Of a DNA stretch of 64,000 bases, positions 8,234-17,375 are shown piece after piece. Made by a program: the position numbers and the translations under genes. The stretch is from NCBI RefSeq assembly GCF_030283205.1, contig NZ_JASNWF010000015.1:218424-282423 (forward strand). Reading direction: 5' to 3'. Numbering within the stretch: position 1 is the stretch's first letter; every line of letters begins with the position of its first letter. The DNA comes from Actinomadura opuntiae. Lineage in GTDB: Bacteria > Actinomycetota > Actinomycetes > Streptosporangiales > Streptosporangiaceae. Below the pieces are notes generated by a model. The model saw only the letters and a program-made list of their open reading frames with translations, searched no databases and was not told the DNA's origin.

Positions 8234-8727
8234 GCGTGTCCGATAGATCTTGATCTATCGGTTCGGTAGTTGTTGGTCGGTGACGCGGCGGTTCGAGCTG
8301 ACTGATGAGGAGTGGGAGCGGCTTGCGCCGCTCCTGCCGTCTTGTGGTGGTCGTGGTGGTCAGTGGGCCGATCACCGGCGGGTGGTGTCGGGCATCTTGT
8401 ACCGCGTTCGGACGGGGGTTCCATGGCGGGACCTGCCAGAACGGTTCGGGCCGTGGAAGACCTGCTATGAGCGGCATCGCCGCTGGTCAGCGGACGGGAC
8501 CTGGGGCCGGATCCTGGACGAGCTACGGATCGGGGCCGACCTGGCCGAGGGCGATGACTGGACGGTCGGGATCGACTCCACCGCGGTGCGTGCGCACCAG
8601 CACGCGGCCGGGGCCCGGCATCGCCGACCGCGTCGGCTCCGCAAAAGGGGGACCTGAGACGGGACGAATCCGACGGACGGGAGGCGTTGGGCCGGTCTCG
8701 CGGTGGGCTGACCACCAAGACATCCGA
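8231..8727 (+). mobile_element. IS5-type element, truncated at its 3' side
   Basis: The left tip AGGGCGTGTCCGATAGATC abuts the PAP2 fragment; a palindrome with 10-bp arms (8240-8249 and 8252-8261) lies just inside. The transposase first frame spans 8250-8657 (FELTDEEWERLAPLLPS, WADHRRVVSGILYRVRTGVP, DWTVGIDSTAVRAHQHAAG) and ends at an AAAAGGGGG slippery run. The second frame survives only to EALGRSRGGLTTKTS at about 8725, where IS110-related sequence takes over. It is inactive. Confidence 0.82.
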
Positions 8728-8739
8728 TCTCCGTAGGAG

Positions 8740-9967
8740 TCAAGTTCCGGCCGGTCTGGGCGTTCCCGGGAACGCGATGGTTTCGTCGAATGGAGTGCCT
8801 TCTTGGAGGCAGTGGTAGAGGCATCCGAGGAAGCGGTTGTAGAGGTTGCGTAGCGCCGCTGCGTGCCGGTCGCCGACGTCGCGGCGGCGGTCGTAGTGAG
8901 CCCGGGCCCCGGGCGATGGTTTGAGCGCGGCGAAGGCCCAGGAGAAGCCACGGCGGCGAGGCGGTCGTTCTTGACTCGGCGATGGGTGACGATGGTGCTG
9001 CGTCCGGAGGCCTTGGTGACGGGCGCGGATCCGGCGAATGCCTTGACTGATCGGGCATTGGCGAACCGGTCGCGGTCGTCGCCGAGTTCGGCGAGGATCC
9101 GGGCTCCAGAGAGGTCGGCGAGGCCGGGGAAGCTGGTGATCACCTCGTAGTCGGGGTGCTGCTTGAAGGCCTCCATGGTGGCCTCGCCGAGTTGGTCGAC
9201 GCTGTCGCACTCGGCGTCCAGGGTGGCCAGTAGGCGCAGTGCCTGGGCGCCCATGGCCTGCTCGACCAGCGGGGCTTGGCGCAGATGCGGCCGACGCAGG
9301 ATCTGGTGCAACTCGGCGGCGACTTCCTCGACTCCGCGGGCACGGCCGGCCTTGCGCAGCGCGGCGATGATCTGGGTCTTGGAGAGCTTGGCAGCGGCGG
9401 CCGGGGTCGGTGCGAGCTTGAGCACAGCGCGGATGAGCGGCGAGGTCAGGGCTCCTTTGCGGGTCGCTGCGGCTTCCTGCATGGCGGGGTAGTACTCGCG
9501 CAGCAGGGAGCGGAACTCGTTGGATGCGCGGGTGCGCCGCCAGGAGGCGTCTTGGCAGGCGCGGGCCAGGACCGCGATCGAGCGGGCCAGCTCGCTGTCT
9601 TCGGGCAGCGTGCGGTGGATGTGCGCGTCGGTGCGCAGGATGTTGGCCAGGACCATCGCGTCCAGGTGGTCGGACTTCTTGCCGGTCGGTGAGTACCGTT
9701 CGCGATAGCGGGCGACCGACATCGGGTTGATCGTGTAGACCTTCCGGCCGCTCGCGCGCAAGGCGGCGACCAGCAGTCCGCGAGGTGTCTCGATCGCGAC
9801 TGGGATCGGGGCCTCGGCTGTGTCGCCGGCCTCGGCCAGCATTGCCAGCAGTTCGTTGAAGCCTTCAAGGGAGTCGCCGATGCGGCGCTTGGCGACCAGG
9901 CCGCCGTTCTCGTCGACGAGGGCGATGTCATGGTGTCGGCCCAGTCGATGCCGCATGTGATCTTCAA
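8740..9967 (-). pseudogene. IS110-family transposase, two frameshifts
   Basis: ATG at 9967 begins MKITCGIDWAD, the IS110 N-terminus with the first catalytic Asp. One base is missing at about 9935, after which the frame continues as HHDIALVDENGGLV. The central part is intact: DEDD RuvC-like domain (PVAIETPRGLLVAALRAS, KKSDHLDAMVLANIL) and transposase_20 domain (VITSFPGLADLSGARILAEL, SVKAFAGSAPVTKASG). A second shift near 8950 leads to FSWAFAALKPSPGARAHYD and the end at 8740. IS110 enzymes insert DNA under guidance of a bridge RNA; this copy should be inactive. Confidence 0.88.
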
Positions 9968-10420
9968 GCTCGTTCTCCGAGGACTAGGTGTTGGTGCTGG
10001 TCAAGCCCTGTTAGGAACCACACGGCGCCCTAATGGAAAGGCTCTGCGGCCTGACATCCGATTAGCCGTCCGTGATCCCAGCGACCGTCACGGGTCCCTG
10101 TCTTCAGTGAGGACTCAGACGGCCCGGATCTTTCGAGGGATGTGCCGTGCTGGCGGGCTCGAACCACGGAAATCATCAAACTGGACGAACAGCGACAGAC
10201 GATCAGCGGGTGACGGAAAGCTCCGCCCCCGCTGAGGGGCACCTCGTCCTCAGCCGGTCTTGCACGAGGCTCCGAGGGCCAGAGGTGTCTCAGGTCATCG
10301 AGAACGAGACGCCCCAGCTCGGAGAGGGTTCCTCCCGAACCTGCCAGTCTTGGTGGGGAGCTCGAAGCCCCTGATCCATCTAGGGCATCGTCCGGGAGGA
10401 ACCCTTCGAGCCCCATTAGG
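9968..10420 (-). ncRNA. Structured IS110 left flank, candidate bridge-RNA region
   Basis: The 450 bp upstream of the IS110 transposase contain no credible gene. A long hairpin has a 12-bp perfect core (GGGTTCCTCCCG at 10326-10337 pairing with 10393-10404) extended by partly paired flanks from 10317 to 10411. In IS110-group elements the transposase leader encodes the bridge RNA, so part of this region is a candidate; its limits, loops and guide sequences are not resolved here. The DedA fragment begins where this region ends. Confidence 0.4.
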
Positions 10421-10422
10421 TC

Positions 10423-10911
10423 CATCTGTCTCTGCCCCTGGTGCTGGTGGCGGCGGTGGCCGGTGCGGTCGCCGGGGCGCAGACCGGGTTCTGGCTGGGC
10501 CGGCGAGGAGGCCGGGCGTTGCTGGCCCGGACGACCAACCGGCACCTGTTGGAGGGGACGGCCAGGGCGCGGCACTTCCTGGCCCGGTACGGGCATGGCA
10601 GGGCGATCGTGCTGGCCCGATTCGCCCCGGTGGTGCGGACCGTGCTCAACCCGCTGGCCGGGGCGTTGGACGTGCCCGCCGGGACGTTCGCGCTCTGGCA
10701 GGTCACCGGGGGGCTGCTCTGGGCGGTCGGGGTGACGGTCACCGGGTACCTGCTCGGGTCGAGCATCCCGGGGGTCGATCGCTATCTGCTTCCCATCGTG
10801 GCGGTCATCGTGGTGGTGTCGCTCGTGCTGGTCGCACTGGAGGTGCGCCGAGGCCGGCGCGCCGGTGTGTCGTCCAGGGCGCGTGATCGTGACGGGGCGG
10901 TCGACCGGTGA
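10423..10911 (+). pseudogene. DedA/VTT-family membrane protein, N-terminus missing
   Basis: The frame opens inside the family core with LPLVLVAAVAGAVAGAQTGF and retains GYWLGRRGG-like (FWLGRRGGRALL), FLARYGHGRAIVLARFAPVV and RTVLNPLAGALDVP, then two C-terminal transmembrane segments. DedA proteins are about 200-220 residues; roughly 50 N-terminal residues are absent because an in-frame stop at 10417 marks the junction with the IS110 flank. The gene ends by overlapping the start of the next PAP2 gene (TGA within GTGATG). An internal GTG at 10441 could still give a shortened product. Family role: phospholipid or undecaprenyl phosphate flipping. Confidence 0.8.
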
Positions 10912-11660
10912 TGGGGCCACTCAAGCGTGTCAGCATCGCCGCTGAGGCGCCCGTGGCTGCGCTGATCGTGCTCTCGCTTGGGTTCGTGCTCGCTCTTGCG
11001 GCCCTGAGCGTGGAAGTCGCGGCGAAGCACACGGGCGGCTGGGATCGGCCGGTGCACGCCTGGTTCGTCGGCCATCGGTACGGGGTGGTGACCGGGTTGA
11101 TGGAGGCGCTGACCTGGCTCGGCTCGACGGCGGTGCTGGTACCGTTGCTGCTGGCCGTCGGCGGTTACCTGGTCTGGAGCCGCCGTTCCTGGAGCACTCC
11201 CCTGTTCGTGTGGGCCGCTTTCGCGGGTGCTGTGGTCCTCGGCGAGACGGGCAAGGTGATCTTCGGTCGGGCTCGGCCGCCGGCGGCGGACATGATCACC
11301 CGGGCCGGGGGCTACGCGTTCCCATCTGGGCACAGCGTCCAGGCCATGACGGGTTGGGGATTGCTGGCCGTCCTCGCCGTCGGGAGCGGGACCCTGCGGC
11401 GGCGGACTCGCCTCGCGCTCGCCTGGGCCTGCGCGGTAGTGATCGTCCTGGTCGGGACGTCGCGGCTCTACCTCGGAGTCCACTGGCTCAGTGACGTGAT
11501 CGGCGGGTTCCTTCTCGGCGCGGCGTGGTTGTCGCTGCTGCTGGCCTTCCGCACCGGACATGGTCGGCTCGGGCCTCCTCCCCCGCGCACCGTCGTCCTC
11601 GTCGAAGGCGACGACGTGACCCAGGACGACGAGGTCTGGGAAGACACCGACACCTCCTGA
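10911..11660 (+). CDS. PAP2-family membrane phosphatase
   Basis: About 249 residues, six predicted membrane segments and all three catalytic motifs: KVIFGRARPPAAD (motif 1), YAFPSGHSVQAM (motif 2, His) and SRLYLGVHWLSDVIGG (motif 3, His and Asp). It ends with a charged cytoplasmic tail (VVLVEGDDVTQDDEVWEDTD). ATG 10911 or GTG 10908 overlaps the DedA stop, so translation was coupled to it. Probable lipid-phosphate (for example undecaprenyl diphosphate) phosphatase acting in the membrane. Confidence 0.9.
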   Translation: MGPLKRVSIAAEAPVAALIVLSLGFVLALAALSVEVAAKHTGGWDRPVHAWFVGHRYGVVTGLMEALTWLGSTAVLVPLLLAVGGYLVWSRRSWSTPLFVWAAFAGAVVLGETGKVIFGRARPPAADMITRAGGYAFPSGHSVQAMTGWGLLAVLAVGSGTLRRRTRLALAWACAVVIVLVGTSRLYLGVHWLSDVIGGFLLGAAWLSLLLAFRTGHGRLGPPPPRTVVLVEGDDVTQDDEVWEDTDTS

Positions 11661-11783
11661 CCTCTGGCCAGGAGTTCCTCGGAGCCGTCCTGGCTCGAAG
11701 TTCGTCCACGCCTTGCTCCCGCACGCCCACCGACAGGTCAGGGAGGGGGTCGGCGGGCCGTGCGCGACCGGAAGGAGTCTGCC

Positions 11784-12977
11784 GTGCGCAACCCCGGGCA
11801 GATGGAGAATCTTTCCACCGATGCTCCAGGGCCAAGCGGTCTGAGGGCCCGGCTTCACAAGGCTGTCCGGTCGATCGAGGGGTGCGTGGGGCTTTGGGCC
11901 GGTCTGTGCGCGTGGCATCTGCTGTGGGTGCTGGCACGCTCGCCCGGCGCCGGCGGCTCATGGCATTACTTCGCCACGGGCGCCGCCGTCCTGTTCGGTG
12001 ACGACCGGGGCGAGGGCCTTCACCTGTACGCGACGCATCCGGAGTTGCAGATCGGTCCGCTGTCCTTCGCGGTGGCGTTGCCGCTGGACGCGTTCGGGCC
12101 ATTCTGGGGCCGGGCGGTCGCAGTGTTCCTCATGTCGTGCACCGGCCCGCTGCTGCTCGCCGGGATCTGGAAGCTCGTCCCGCTTCCGTGCCGCCGTCCG
12201 GGGCGGCTGCTGGCCGCAGGCCTGGTGTTCCTTCCGATCTGGGCCGAGTTGGCGACCCATGCGGGGCATCTGGACGACGTCCTGGCGCTGTCGCTGGCGA
12301 TCGGCGCCCTGCACGCCCGCGCCCGCGACAGCCCCGTCCTGGCGGGGCTGCTGGTGGGCGCCGCGACCGACGCCAAACCATGGGCACTGGCCTTCGCGGC
12401 CGTTCTCCTCGTGCGCCCGGCACGGTCTGCGATCGCCGCGTTCGCGGTCTGCCTCGCCGTCGTCGCCGCCGTGTGGCTGCCGTTCCTGGTCTACGACCCG
12501 CACACCATGCACGCCGCCCACTTCACCATCGCCAACGCCGCGGGGTCGGGGCTGCGCGTCCTGGGCTACCACGGGCCCCGCACACCGCCGTGGGACCGCC
12601 CCGCGCAACTCGCGCTCGGCGGGCTGCTGGGCGCCGCAGCGGTGCTGCGCCGCCGCTGGGAGGCGGTCATCCTGCTCGCGACGGCCGCCCGTATCCTCCT
12701 GGACCCCGAGGTCTACGGCTACTACACCGCCGGAGTCCTCCTCGGCACCGTGGTGTTCGACCTGGTCGCCACCCGGCGGCAGGTCCCGTTGATCACCATC
12801 ACCGCCGCAGCCACCCTCTACCTCTCCCGCCAGTTGTCGAACATCCACGCCGTGCCTTTGACCAACGCTGAACTCGGCCTGCTACGGGTCTCCTTCGTCA
12901 TCATGGCCCTGATCGCCGTCTTCGGCGCCGCCCGATCACGACCTCGTAGCGCAACGGGCACCGGCGAAGCCGAGTGA
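11784..12977 (+). CDS. Polytopic membrane protein, GT87-like
   Basis: About 397 residues with 9-11 hydrophobic segments. GTG 11784 is chosen because GGAAGGAG lies at 11770-11777. Features suggestive of GT-C (DUF2029/GT87) polyprenyl-phosphate mannosyltransferases include an early extracellular loop with LHLYATHPELQIGPLSFAVA, a central loop with LATHAGHLDDVLALSLAIG and TDAKPWALAF, and a late YGYYTAGVL. Motif evidence is weak, so the enzymatic assignment is tentative. It lies between a PAP2 gene and a convergent two-component system in a block of envelope-lipid genes. Confidence 0.65.
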   Translation: MRNPGQMENLSTDAPGPSGLRARLHKAVRSIEGCVGLWAGLCAWHLLWVLARSPGAGGSWHYFATGAAVLFGDDRGEGLHLYATHPELQIGPLSFAVALPLDAFGPFWGRAVAVFLMSCTGPLLLAGIWKLVPLPCRRPGRLLAAGLVFLPIWAELATHAGHLDDVLALSLAIGALHARARDSPVLAGLLVGAATDAKPWALAFAAVLLVRPARSAIAAFAVCLAVVAAVWLPFLVYDPHTMHAAHFTIANAAGSGLRVLGYHGPRTPPWDRPAQLALGGLLGAAAVLRRRWEAVILLATAARILLDPEVYGYYTAGVLLGTVVFDLVATRRQVPLITITAAATLYLSRQLSNIHAVPLTNAELGLLRVSFVIMALIAVFGAARSRPRSATGTGEAE

Positions 12978-12997
12978 GGTGGTCGCGGGCGGCGGGA

Positions 12998-14323
12998 TCA
13001 GCCGGGCGGGAGGGCGACCACGAAGGCCGCGCGTCCCTCGAGCGTCAGGTCGCCTCCCGCGGACCTGGCGAGCCTGCGGGCCAGGGCGAGGCCGAGGCCC
13101 GCGCCCGGGTGTCCGTCGGCGGGCTCGGCCCGGAACCCCGGTTCGAACACCCGGTCGCGCACCGCCTCCGGCACACCGTCGCCGTCGTCGTGGACCACGA
13201 TGCGCACGCCCGGCTCCACGCGTAGGACGACCGTGGTGGCGGCGTAGCGGCGCGCGTTGTCCAGCAGCGGCGCCAAGAGCCGCTCCACGATCTCCGGCGG
13301 GGACCCCGCGGTCAGTTCTTCGGCCAGCGTCTGCAGGGTCAGCCGCGGTCCGGTGGTCGGCCATCGCGCGGCCAGGTCCACCGCCATGGCCGACAGCGCG
13401 CAGCGGCCGGGGAGCCGGGTGCCGCGGGTTCTCGCCTCGGCCAGGAGCGTCTCGCATATCCGCTGCATCTCCTCGGCGGCACCTTTGATCACGTCGAGCG
13501 CGGCCCGGTGCCCTTCGGCCGAGCGGGGCCGCCGGGAGAGCCAGTCCGCCTCGGCGACGATCCTGGACAGCGGGGTGCGCAGCTCGTGGGACAGCTCGGC
13601 GCTCCACTGCTGCTCGTGGCGCAGGACGAGCGAGAGCCGGTCGAGCAGCTCGTCCAGACCGGCCGCCAGGGCCGACAGTTCAGCGGGGCGGCGGCCGGTG
13701 CCGAACCGGCGGCCGAGGTCGTGACCGCTCCAGTCGGCGGCCTGCCCTGTCATCTCGGCCACCGGTTGCAGCGCGCGCCCGACCACGGCCCGGGTCACCG
13801 CGTAGACGCCGAGGAGCAGCAGCAGCGCCAGGACGATCGATCCGGTGAGCGCTGAGGTCAGCATCCGGTGGTAGGAGTTCAGGCCCACCGCCGTCACGAC
13901 CGTCCCGGCCCGCCGGCCGGCGGCGGAGATGGGCCGGGTGTACAACCGGATCTCACCGGTGGTGGTGAAGCCCGTCGTGGAACCGGCGAGGGTGTCGGCC
14001 TTGCGCTGCAGCCAGGGCTGTCCCGCGGGCCGTTCCACGGCGCGGGTGCCCTGGTAGATCCAGATGTCGGTGTCCAGGGCGCTGTCGTCGGCGGGTTCGG
14101 CGATCTTCAGCGTCCCGCCGGGCAGCACCTGCACGGTGGAGGCCGCCGCCTCCGCTCGGGTCCGTAGCAGGTCGTCGGCGTCGGCGCGGAGCCTGCCGCC
14201 CAGCAGCACGTTGAACAGCAGGGTCAGCAGCACCACCCACGCCGCCGTGGTGACCAGGGCAAGGAACGCCAGCCGTCCGCGGAGCGTGCCCGGTCTCATG
14301 CAAAAGGGTGCCCGTGACCTCAT
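12998..14323 (-). CDS. Sensor histidine kinase
   Basis: 441 residues: a membrane segment near residue 20-45 (LAFLALVTTAAWVVLLTLLF), an extracytoplasmic sensor of about 110 residues, a second membrane segment (IVLALLLLLGVYAVTRAVV), HAMP, then the dimerisation/phosphoacceptor box ELSHELRTPLSRI (His) and the ATPase boxes LLDNARRYA (N), VHDDGDGVP (G1) and GAGLGLALARRLA (G2). The ATG at 14323 overlaps the TGA of the response regulator (ATGA), so the two are translationally coupled. Signal unknown. Confidence 0.93.
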   Translation of the reverse strand: MRSRAPFCMRPGTLRGRLAFLALVTTAAWVVLLTLLFNVLLGGRLRADADDLLRTRAEAAASTVQVLPGGTLKIAEPADDSALDTDIWIYQGTRAVERPAGQPWLQRKADTLAGSTTGFTTTGEIRLYTRPISAAGRRAGTVVTAVGLNSYHRMLTSALTGSIVLALLLLLGVYAVTRAVVGRALQPVAEMTGQAADWSGHDLGRRFGTGRRPAELSALAAGLDELLDRLSLVLRHEQQWSAELSHELRTPLSRIVAEADWLSRRPRSAEGHRAALDVIKGAAEEMQRICETLLAEARTRGTRLPGRCALSAMAVDLAARWPTTGPRLTLQTLAEELTAGSPPEIVERLLAPLLDNARRYAATTVVLRVEPGVRIVVHDDGDGVPEAVRDRVFEPGFRAEPADGHPGAGLGLALARRLARSAGGDLTLEGRAAFVVALPPG

Positions 14324-14976
14324 GCGAACCGGTAGCCCACGCCGCGGACGGTGGTGATGCCGCTTTGCGCGTTCAGGCCGCGGATCTTGCGGCGCAGCCG
14401 CGTCAGGTACTGGTCGAGAGTGTTCTCCGAGACCAGAGCGCCATCGGGCCAGGCGGCGCTGAGCAGGGCGTGCCGTCGGACGACTGCGCCGGGCTCTGCC
14501 ATGAGCCGCGCGAGAAGACGGAACTCCGTCGGGGTAAGGGGCACTGAGCGGCCCTGGCGCTCCAGGACGTGGCGGACCGGGTCCAGCGTGAACTCACCCG
14601 CCTTCGCGTGGGCCGGGCCGGCGCGGCGCAGCGCGGCGCGAAGCCGCGCGGCCAGTTCCGCGAGGTGGATCGGCTTGGCCAGGTAGTCGTCCCCTCCGGA
14701 GGAGAACCCCGAGAGCCGGTCCACCAGGGCGTCATGGGCGGTGAGGAACAGGACCGGGACGTCCACGCCGCGGGCCCGCAGGGCCTGGCAGACGTCCCGG
14801 CCGTCGGAGTCGGGCAACGCGACGTCCAGGACGACCGCGTCGCTCTGCTCGGCGCGCAGTGCGGAGGCACCGTCGCAGGCGGTGGACACCGCGAAGCCCT
14901 CCTCCCGCAATCCGCGGGCGAGGGCCGCACGCAACTGGTGGTCGTCTTCGACGATCAGTACGCGATGAGCGGTCAC
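14320..14976 (-). CDS. OmpR/PhoB-family response regulator
   Basis: 218 residues from GTG at 14976. The receiver has the acidic pair (VLIVEDDHQL), phosphoacceptor (VVLDVALPDSDG), conserved Thr (LFLTAHD) and Lys (YLAKPIHLAEL). The winged-helix DNA-binding domain has PLTPTEFRLLARLM and TVRGVGYRFA. It follows a DUF347 membrane gene by 10 bp and overlaps the kinase start, giving the order membrane protein, regulator, kinase in one operon. Confidence 0.94.
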   Translation of the reverse strand: MTAHRVLIVEDDHQLRAALARGLREEGFAVSTACDGASALRAEQSDAVVLDVALPDSDGRDVCQALRARGVDVPVLFLTAHDALVDRLSGFSSGGDDYLAKPIHLAELAARLRAALRRAGPAHAKAGEFTLDPVRHVLERQGRSVPLTPTEFRLLARLMAEPGAVVRRHALLSAAWPDGALVSENTLDQYLTRLRRKIRGLNAQSGITTVRGVGYRFA

Positions 14977-14986
14977 CGGCCCAGTA

Positions 14987-15775
14987 TCACGCCTGCTCGA
15001 CCGAGGTTCGGTCGCGCCGCGACAGCGTAAGGTAGACGACCAGGGCACAGATCACGCTCAGGAAGATCGCGCTGGTCACCGTGGTGCCGAGGCCGAGCCC
15101 GCCGTCGTTTCGGGCCTGGGAGAGGTAGTCCCCGATCGACGCCCCCAGCGGCCGGGTCAGGATGTAGGCGATCCAGAACGCCGCGACCGCGTTCACCCCC
15201 ACCACGGCACGGGCTCCGGCCACGACCGCGATCAGCGCGCCGAACAGCACCACCGACAGCGGGTACCCCAGGTTCAGCCGTTCGGCGACCAGGTCGCCCG
15301 CGGCGGTGCCGAGCGCGAAGGTGAACAGCACGGCCGCCCAGTAGAAGCCCTCGCGGCGCGTGGTGAGGATGGTGTGGATGGACAGGGTCCGCTCGGCCGC
15401 GTACCAGGCCGCGAAGGTCGCCGCGAGGACGACGGTGAAGACCGCGGTGGTGATCGCCAGCGGCACACCGAGACCATCGGTGAGCTCATCGGTGATGAGG
15501 GTGCCCACGATGCTGATCAGCACGACCGACACCCAGTAGACGCCGGCCACATAGGTCCGGAGCCGGAACTGCCACACCAGCGCCGCCACCAGCCCGACGC
15601 TCATCACCAGCGCGGTCCAGGTGAGGCCGAGGCCGACGGTGTCGTTGAGGTAGTCGGCGGCCGTCTCCCCCACCGTCGTGCAGAGAACCTTGATGATCCA
15701 GAAGTACAGCGTGACCTCTGGGACCTTGTTCATTTTCAGGCGCGGCAGAACCGCGTGTCTCGTCGTGGTGGTCAT
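14987..15775 (-). CDS. DUF347-repeat membrane protein
   Basis: About 262 residues from ATG 15775 (MTTTTRHAVLPRLKMNKVPE). Four repeats, each a pair of membrane helices with a conserved G-D/E pattern, are visible: TVGETAADYLN, IVGTLITDELT, ALGTAAGDLVAERL and PLGASIGDYL. This is the DUF347/COG4705 family of uncharacterised membrane-anchored proteins. It leads the operon with the response regulator and kinase, so it may be the target or accessory sensor of that system. Confidence 0.85.
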   Translation of the reverse strand: MTTTTRHAVLPRLKMNKVPEVTLYFWIIKVLCTTVGETAADYLNDTVGLGLTWTALVMSVGLVAALVWQFRLRTYVAGVYWVSVVLISIVGTLITDELTDGLGVPLAITTAVFTVVLAATFAAWYAAERTLSIHTILTTRREGFYWAAVLFTFALGTAAGDLVAERLNLGYPLSVVLFGALIAVVAGARAVVGVNAVAAFWIAYILTRPLGASIGDYLSQARNDGGLGLGTTVTSAIFLSVICALVVYLTLSRRDRTSVEQA

Positions 15776-15845
15776 GGTGGCGAGACTTGCAGCCGTTACC
15801 TGAAAACGACCTGAACACATCGTCCGGCCGCTGGCCGACGCCCCG

Positions 15846-16871
15846 TCAGATGATGCGGCGCCGCAGCAGGACGACCAGCACGCAGGCGGTCGGCAGCAAG
15901 GGCAGCCAGGCCGTGATCAGCCGGTAGCCGAGCACGGACGCCAGAGCGGTGGTGGACGGGACGCCCGCCGTGACCAGCGCGGCGACCAGCGCCACGTCAA
16001 GGCTGCCGATGGCGCCCGGCGCCGGCAGCAGCGCGCAAACGGCGGACACCACCACGTAAACAAGCAGCACCGTCCCCAGCGGGACCGGGTTGCCGAGGCT
16101 CCGCAGAACGGCGTAGAGGATCAGCGTGTGCAGCAGCGGCGCCGAGACCGACCCTCCCCACAGAGCCGCCGCGCGTCCCGGGTGGCGCAGCACCGCACGC
16201 AACTGCCCCAGGTCCTGGGTCAGTTGCGAAGTCGTCTTGGAGCGGTGACCGCATCCGCGCCTCCTGAGCCGCAACCCCAGCCAGGTGAGCGCCCCCACAC
16301 CTGCAAACACGCCGATGGCGGCGATCACCGTCGAGTCGGTTCCGGAGAAGGGGCCGAGGGCGGACCAGTGCACTCGCGGAGCCAGCGTCGTAGCGGCCGA
16401 CGGCGCGGCCGCCACGACGCCCGCCAGCAGGAGCAGATGGGTCACCAGCCCCGCGAGCGAGTTCAACCCGACCGCGCCCGCGGCCGCGCCGCGGCTCATC
16501 CCCAAGCGGCGCATGAACCGCATGTTGACCGCCATACCGCCCACCCCTGCCGGCAGGACGTGGTTGGCGAAGCTCGCCCCCATCTGCACCACGAACAACC
16601 GGCCGAAGGGCGGCAGCAGCGGCATCGAACCCAGATGCGCGATCGTGCCGACGATCCACATCAGGAGGGTCGCCGAGGCGGCGACGACCAGCCACTCGCC
16701 GTCCGCGGACGCGAGACTGTCCCCGCCGGCGTCGACGGCGGCCCGGTGCAGAAACCCGATGACCAATACCGCCACGGCCGTCGCCAGCCCGAACAGCAGG
16801 CGTGTCATCGAGGGACCGGTGAAGACCGGACGCCGCAAGCCCGCGCCTACGCGATCCGGGCCGTCTCCCAT
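15846..16871 (-). CDS. UPF0104/LPG-synthase-TM family membrane protein
   Basis: 341 residues with about eight membrane helices. Family hallmarks are FASFANHVLPAGVGG-like (MGASFANHVLPAGVGGMAV), RRLGMSRGAAAGAVGLNSLA and LLPAPGAIGSLDVALVAAL. ATG 16871 is preferred because GGAGG is seven bases upstream. These proteins resemble the membrane part of lysyl-phosphatidylglycerol synthases and some are lipid flippases. It is 70 bp upstream of the DUF347 gene on the same strand and could share its transcript. Confidence 0.85.
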   Translation of the reverse strand: MGDGPDRVGAGLRRPVFTGPSMTRLLFGLATAVAVLVIGFLHRAAVDAGGDSLASADGEWLVVAASATLLMWIVGTIAHLGSMPLLPPFGRLFVVQMGASFANHVLPAGVGGMAVNMRFMRRLGMSRGAAAGAVGLNSLAGLVTHLLLLAGVVAAAPSAATTLAPRVHWSALGPFSGTDSTVIAAIGVFAGVGALTWLGLRLRRRGCGHRSKTTSQLTQDLGQLRAVLRHPGRAAALWGGSVSAPLLHTLILYAVLRSLGNPVPLGTVLLVYVVVSAVCALLPAPGAIGSLDVALVAALVTAGVPSTTALASVLGYRLITAWLPLLPTACVLVVLLRRRII

Positions 16872-17222
16872 ACCCGCACCTCCAGCCTCCTACAACGAGC
16901 GCGACTCCGCTGGTGTGCCGCTGATGGGGCTACCGAGGAACTCCCTGACCAGCAGTGATCAGGGAGCCGCCGAGTCGTCATTCCACGCTAAGCAAGATCG
17001 TCTTTCGCGGCGACGCGAGTCCACCACCCACGTCCAAGCCATCTGAGGGCGAACAGGGTGTGCGGGTCGCTGGCCGCTTCGGAGCTGAACGCCTCCGGTG
17101 GCCACCAGAAGCGCCGCGGTCCAGGTCGTGGCAAAGCCCGGCCGGGCTCGTTGTGTCGTGTGGTGTTACTGGCCAGGGAGGTTTCCCGACGGCTCGTGAT
17201 CACCGGAATCGCCGTTCTTGAG
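16872..17222. other. Intergenic region without a clear gene
   Basis: Divergent spacer between the UPF0104 gene and the PAP2 gene. Open frames here (for example 16988-17230, minus) have no ribosome site or recognisable family. The ribosome site of the UPF0104 gene lies at its left edge. Confidence 0.5.
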
Positions 17223-17281
17223 TTGGACACCGCTCGTTCATTGTCTAGAGTCCCACCTAACTTCTACACGCGTATAGAAGT
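17223..17281 (+). promoter_or_regulatory. Promoter and operator-like palindrome before PAP2 gene
   Basis: A -35 box TTGGAC (17223-17228), a 17-base spacer and a -10 box TAGAGT (17246-17251) are followed by a 22-bp palindrome at 17260-17281, ACTTCTA-CACGCGTA-TAGAAGT, broken at one symmetric pair. Its place just downstream of the -10 box suits a repressor covering the transcription start. A closely similar palindrome precedes the lyase gene at 18564. Confidence 0.65.
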
Positions 17282-17375
17282 AACGCGTGTTCCGAGTGTG
17301 CCTTGCCCGCGACCGGCCGCACCATCACCAGCTGCACCATCACCGACAGCGGGCACTGCCGGACAAGGACGACAC

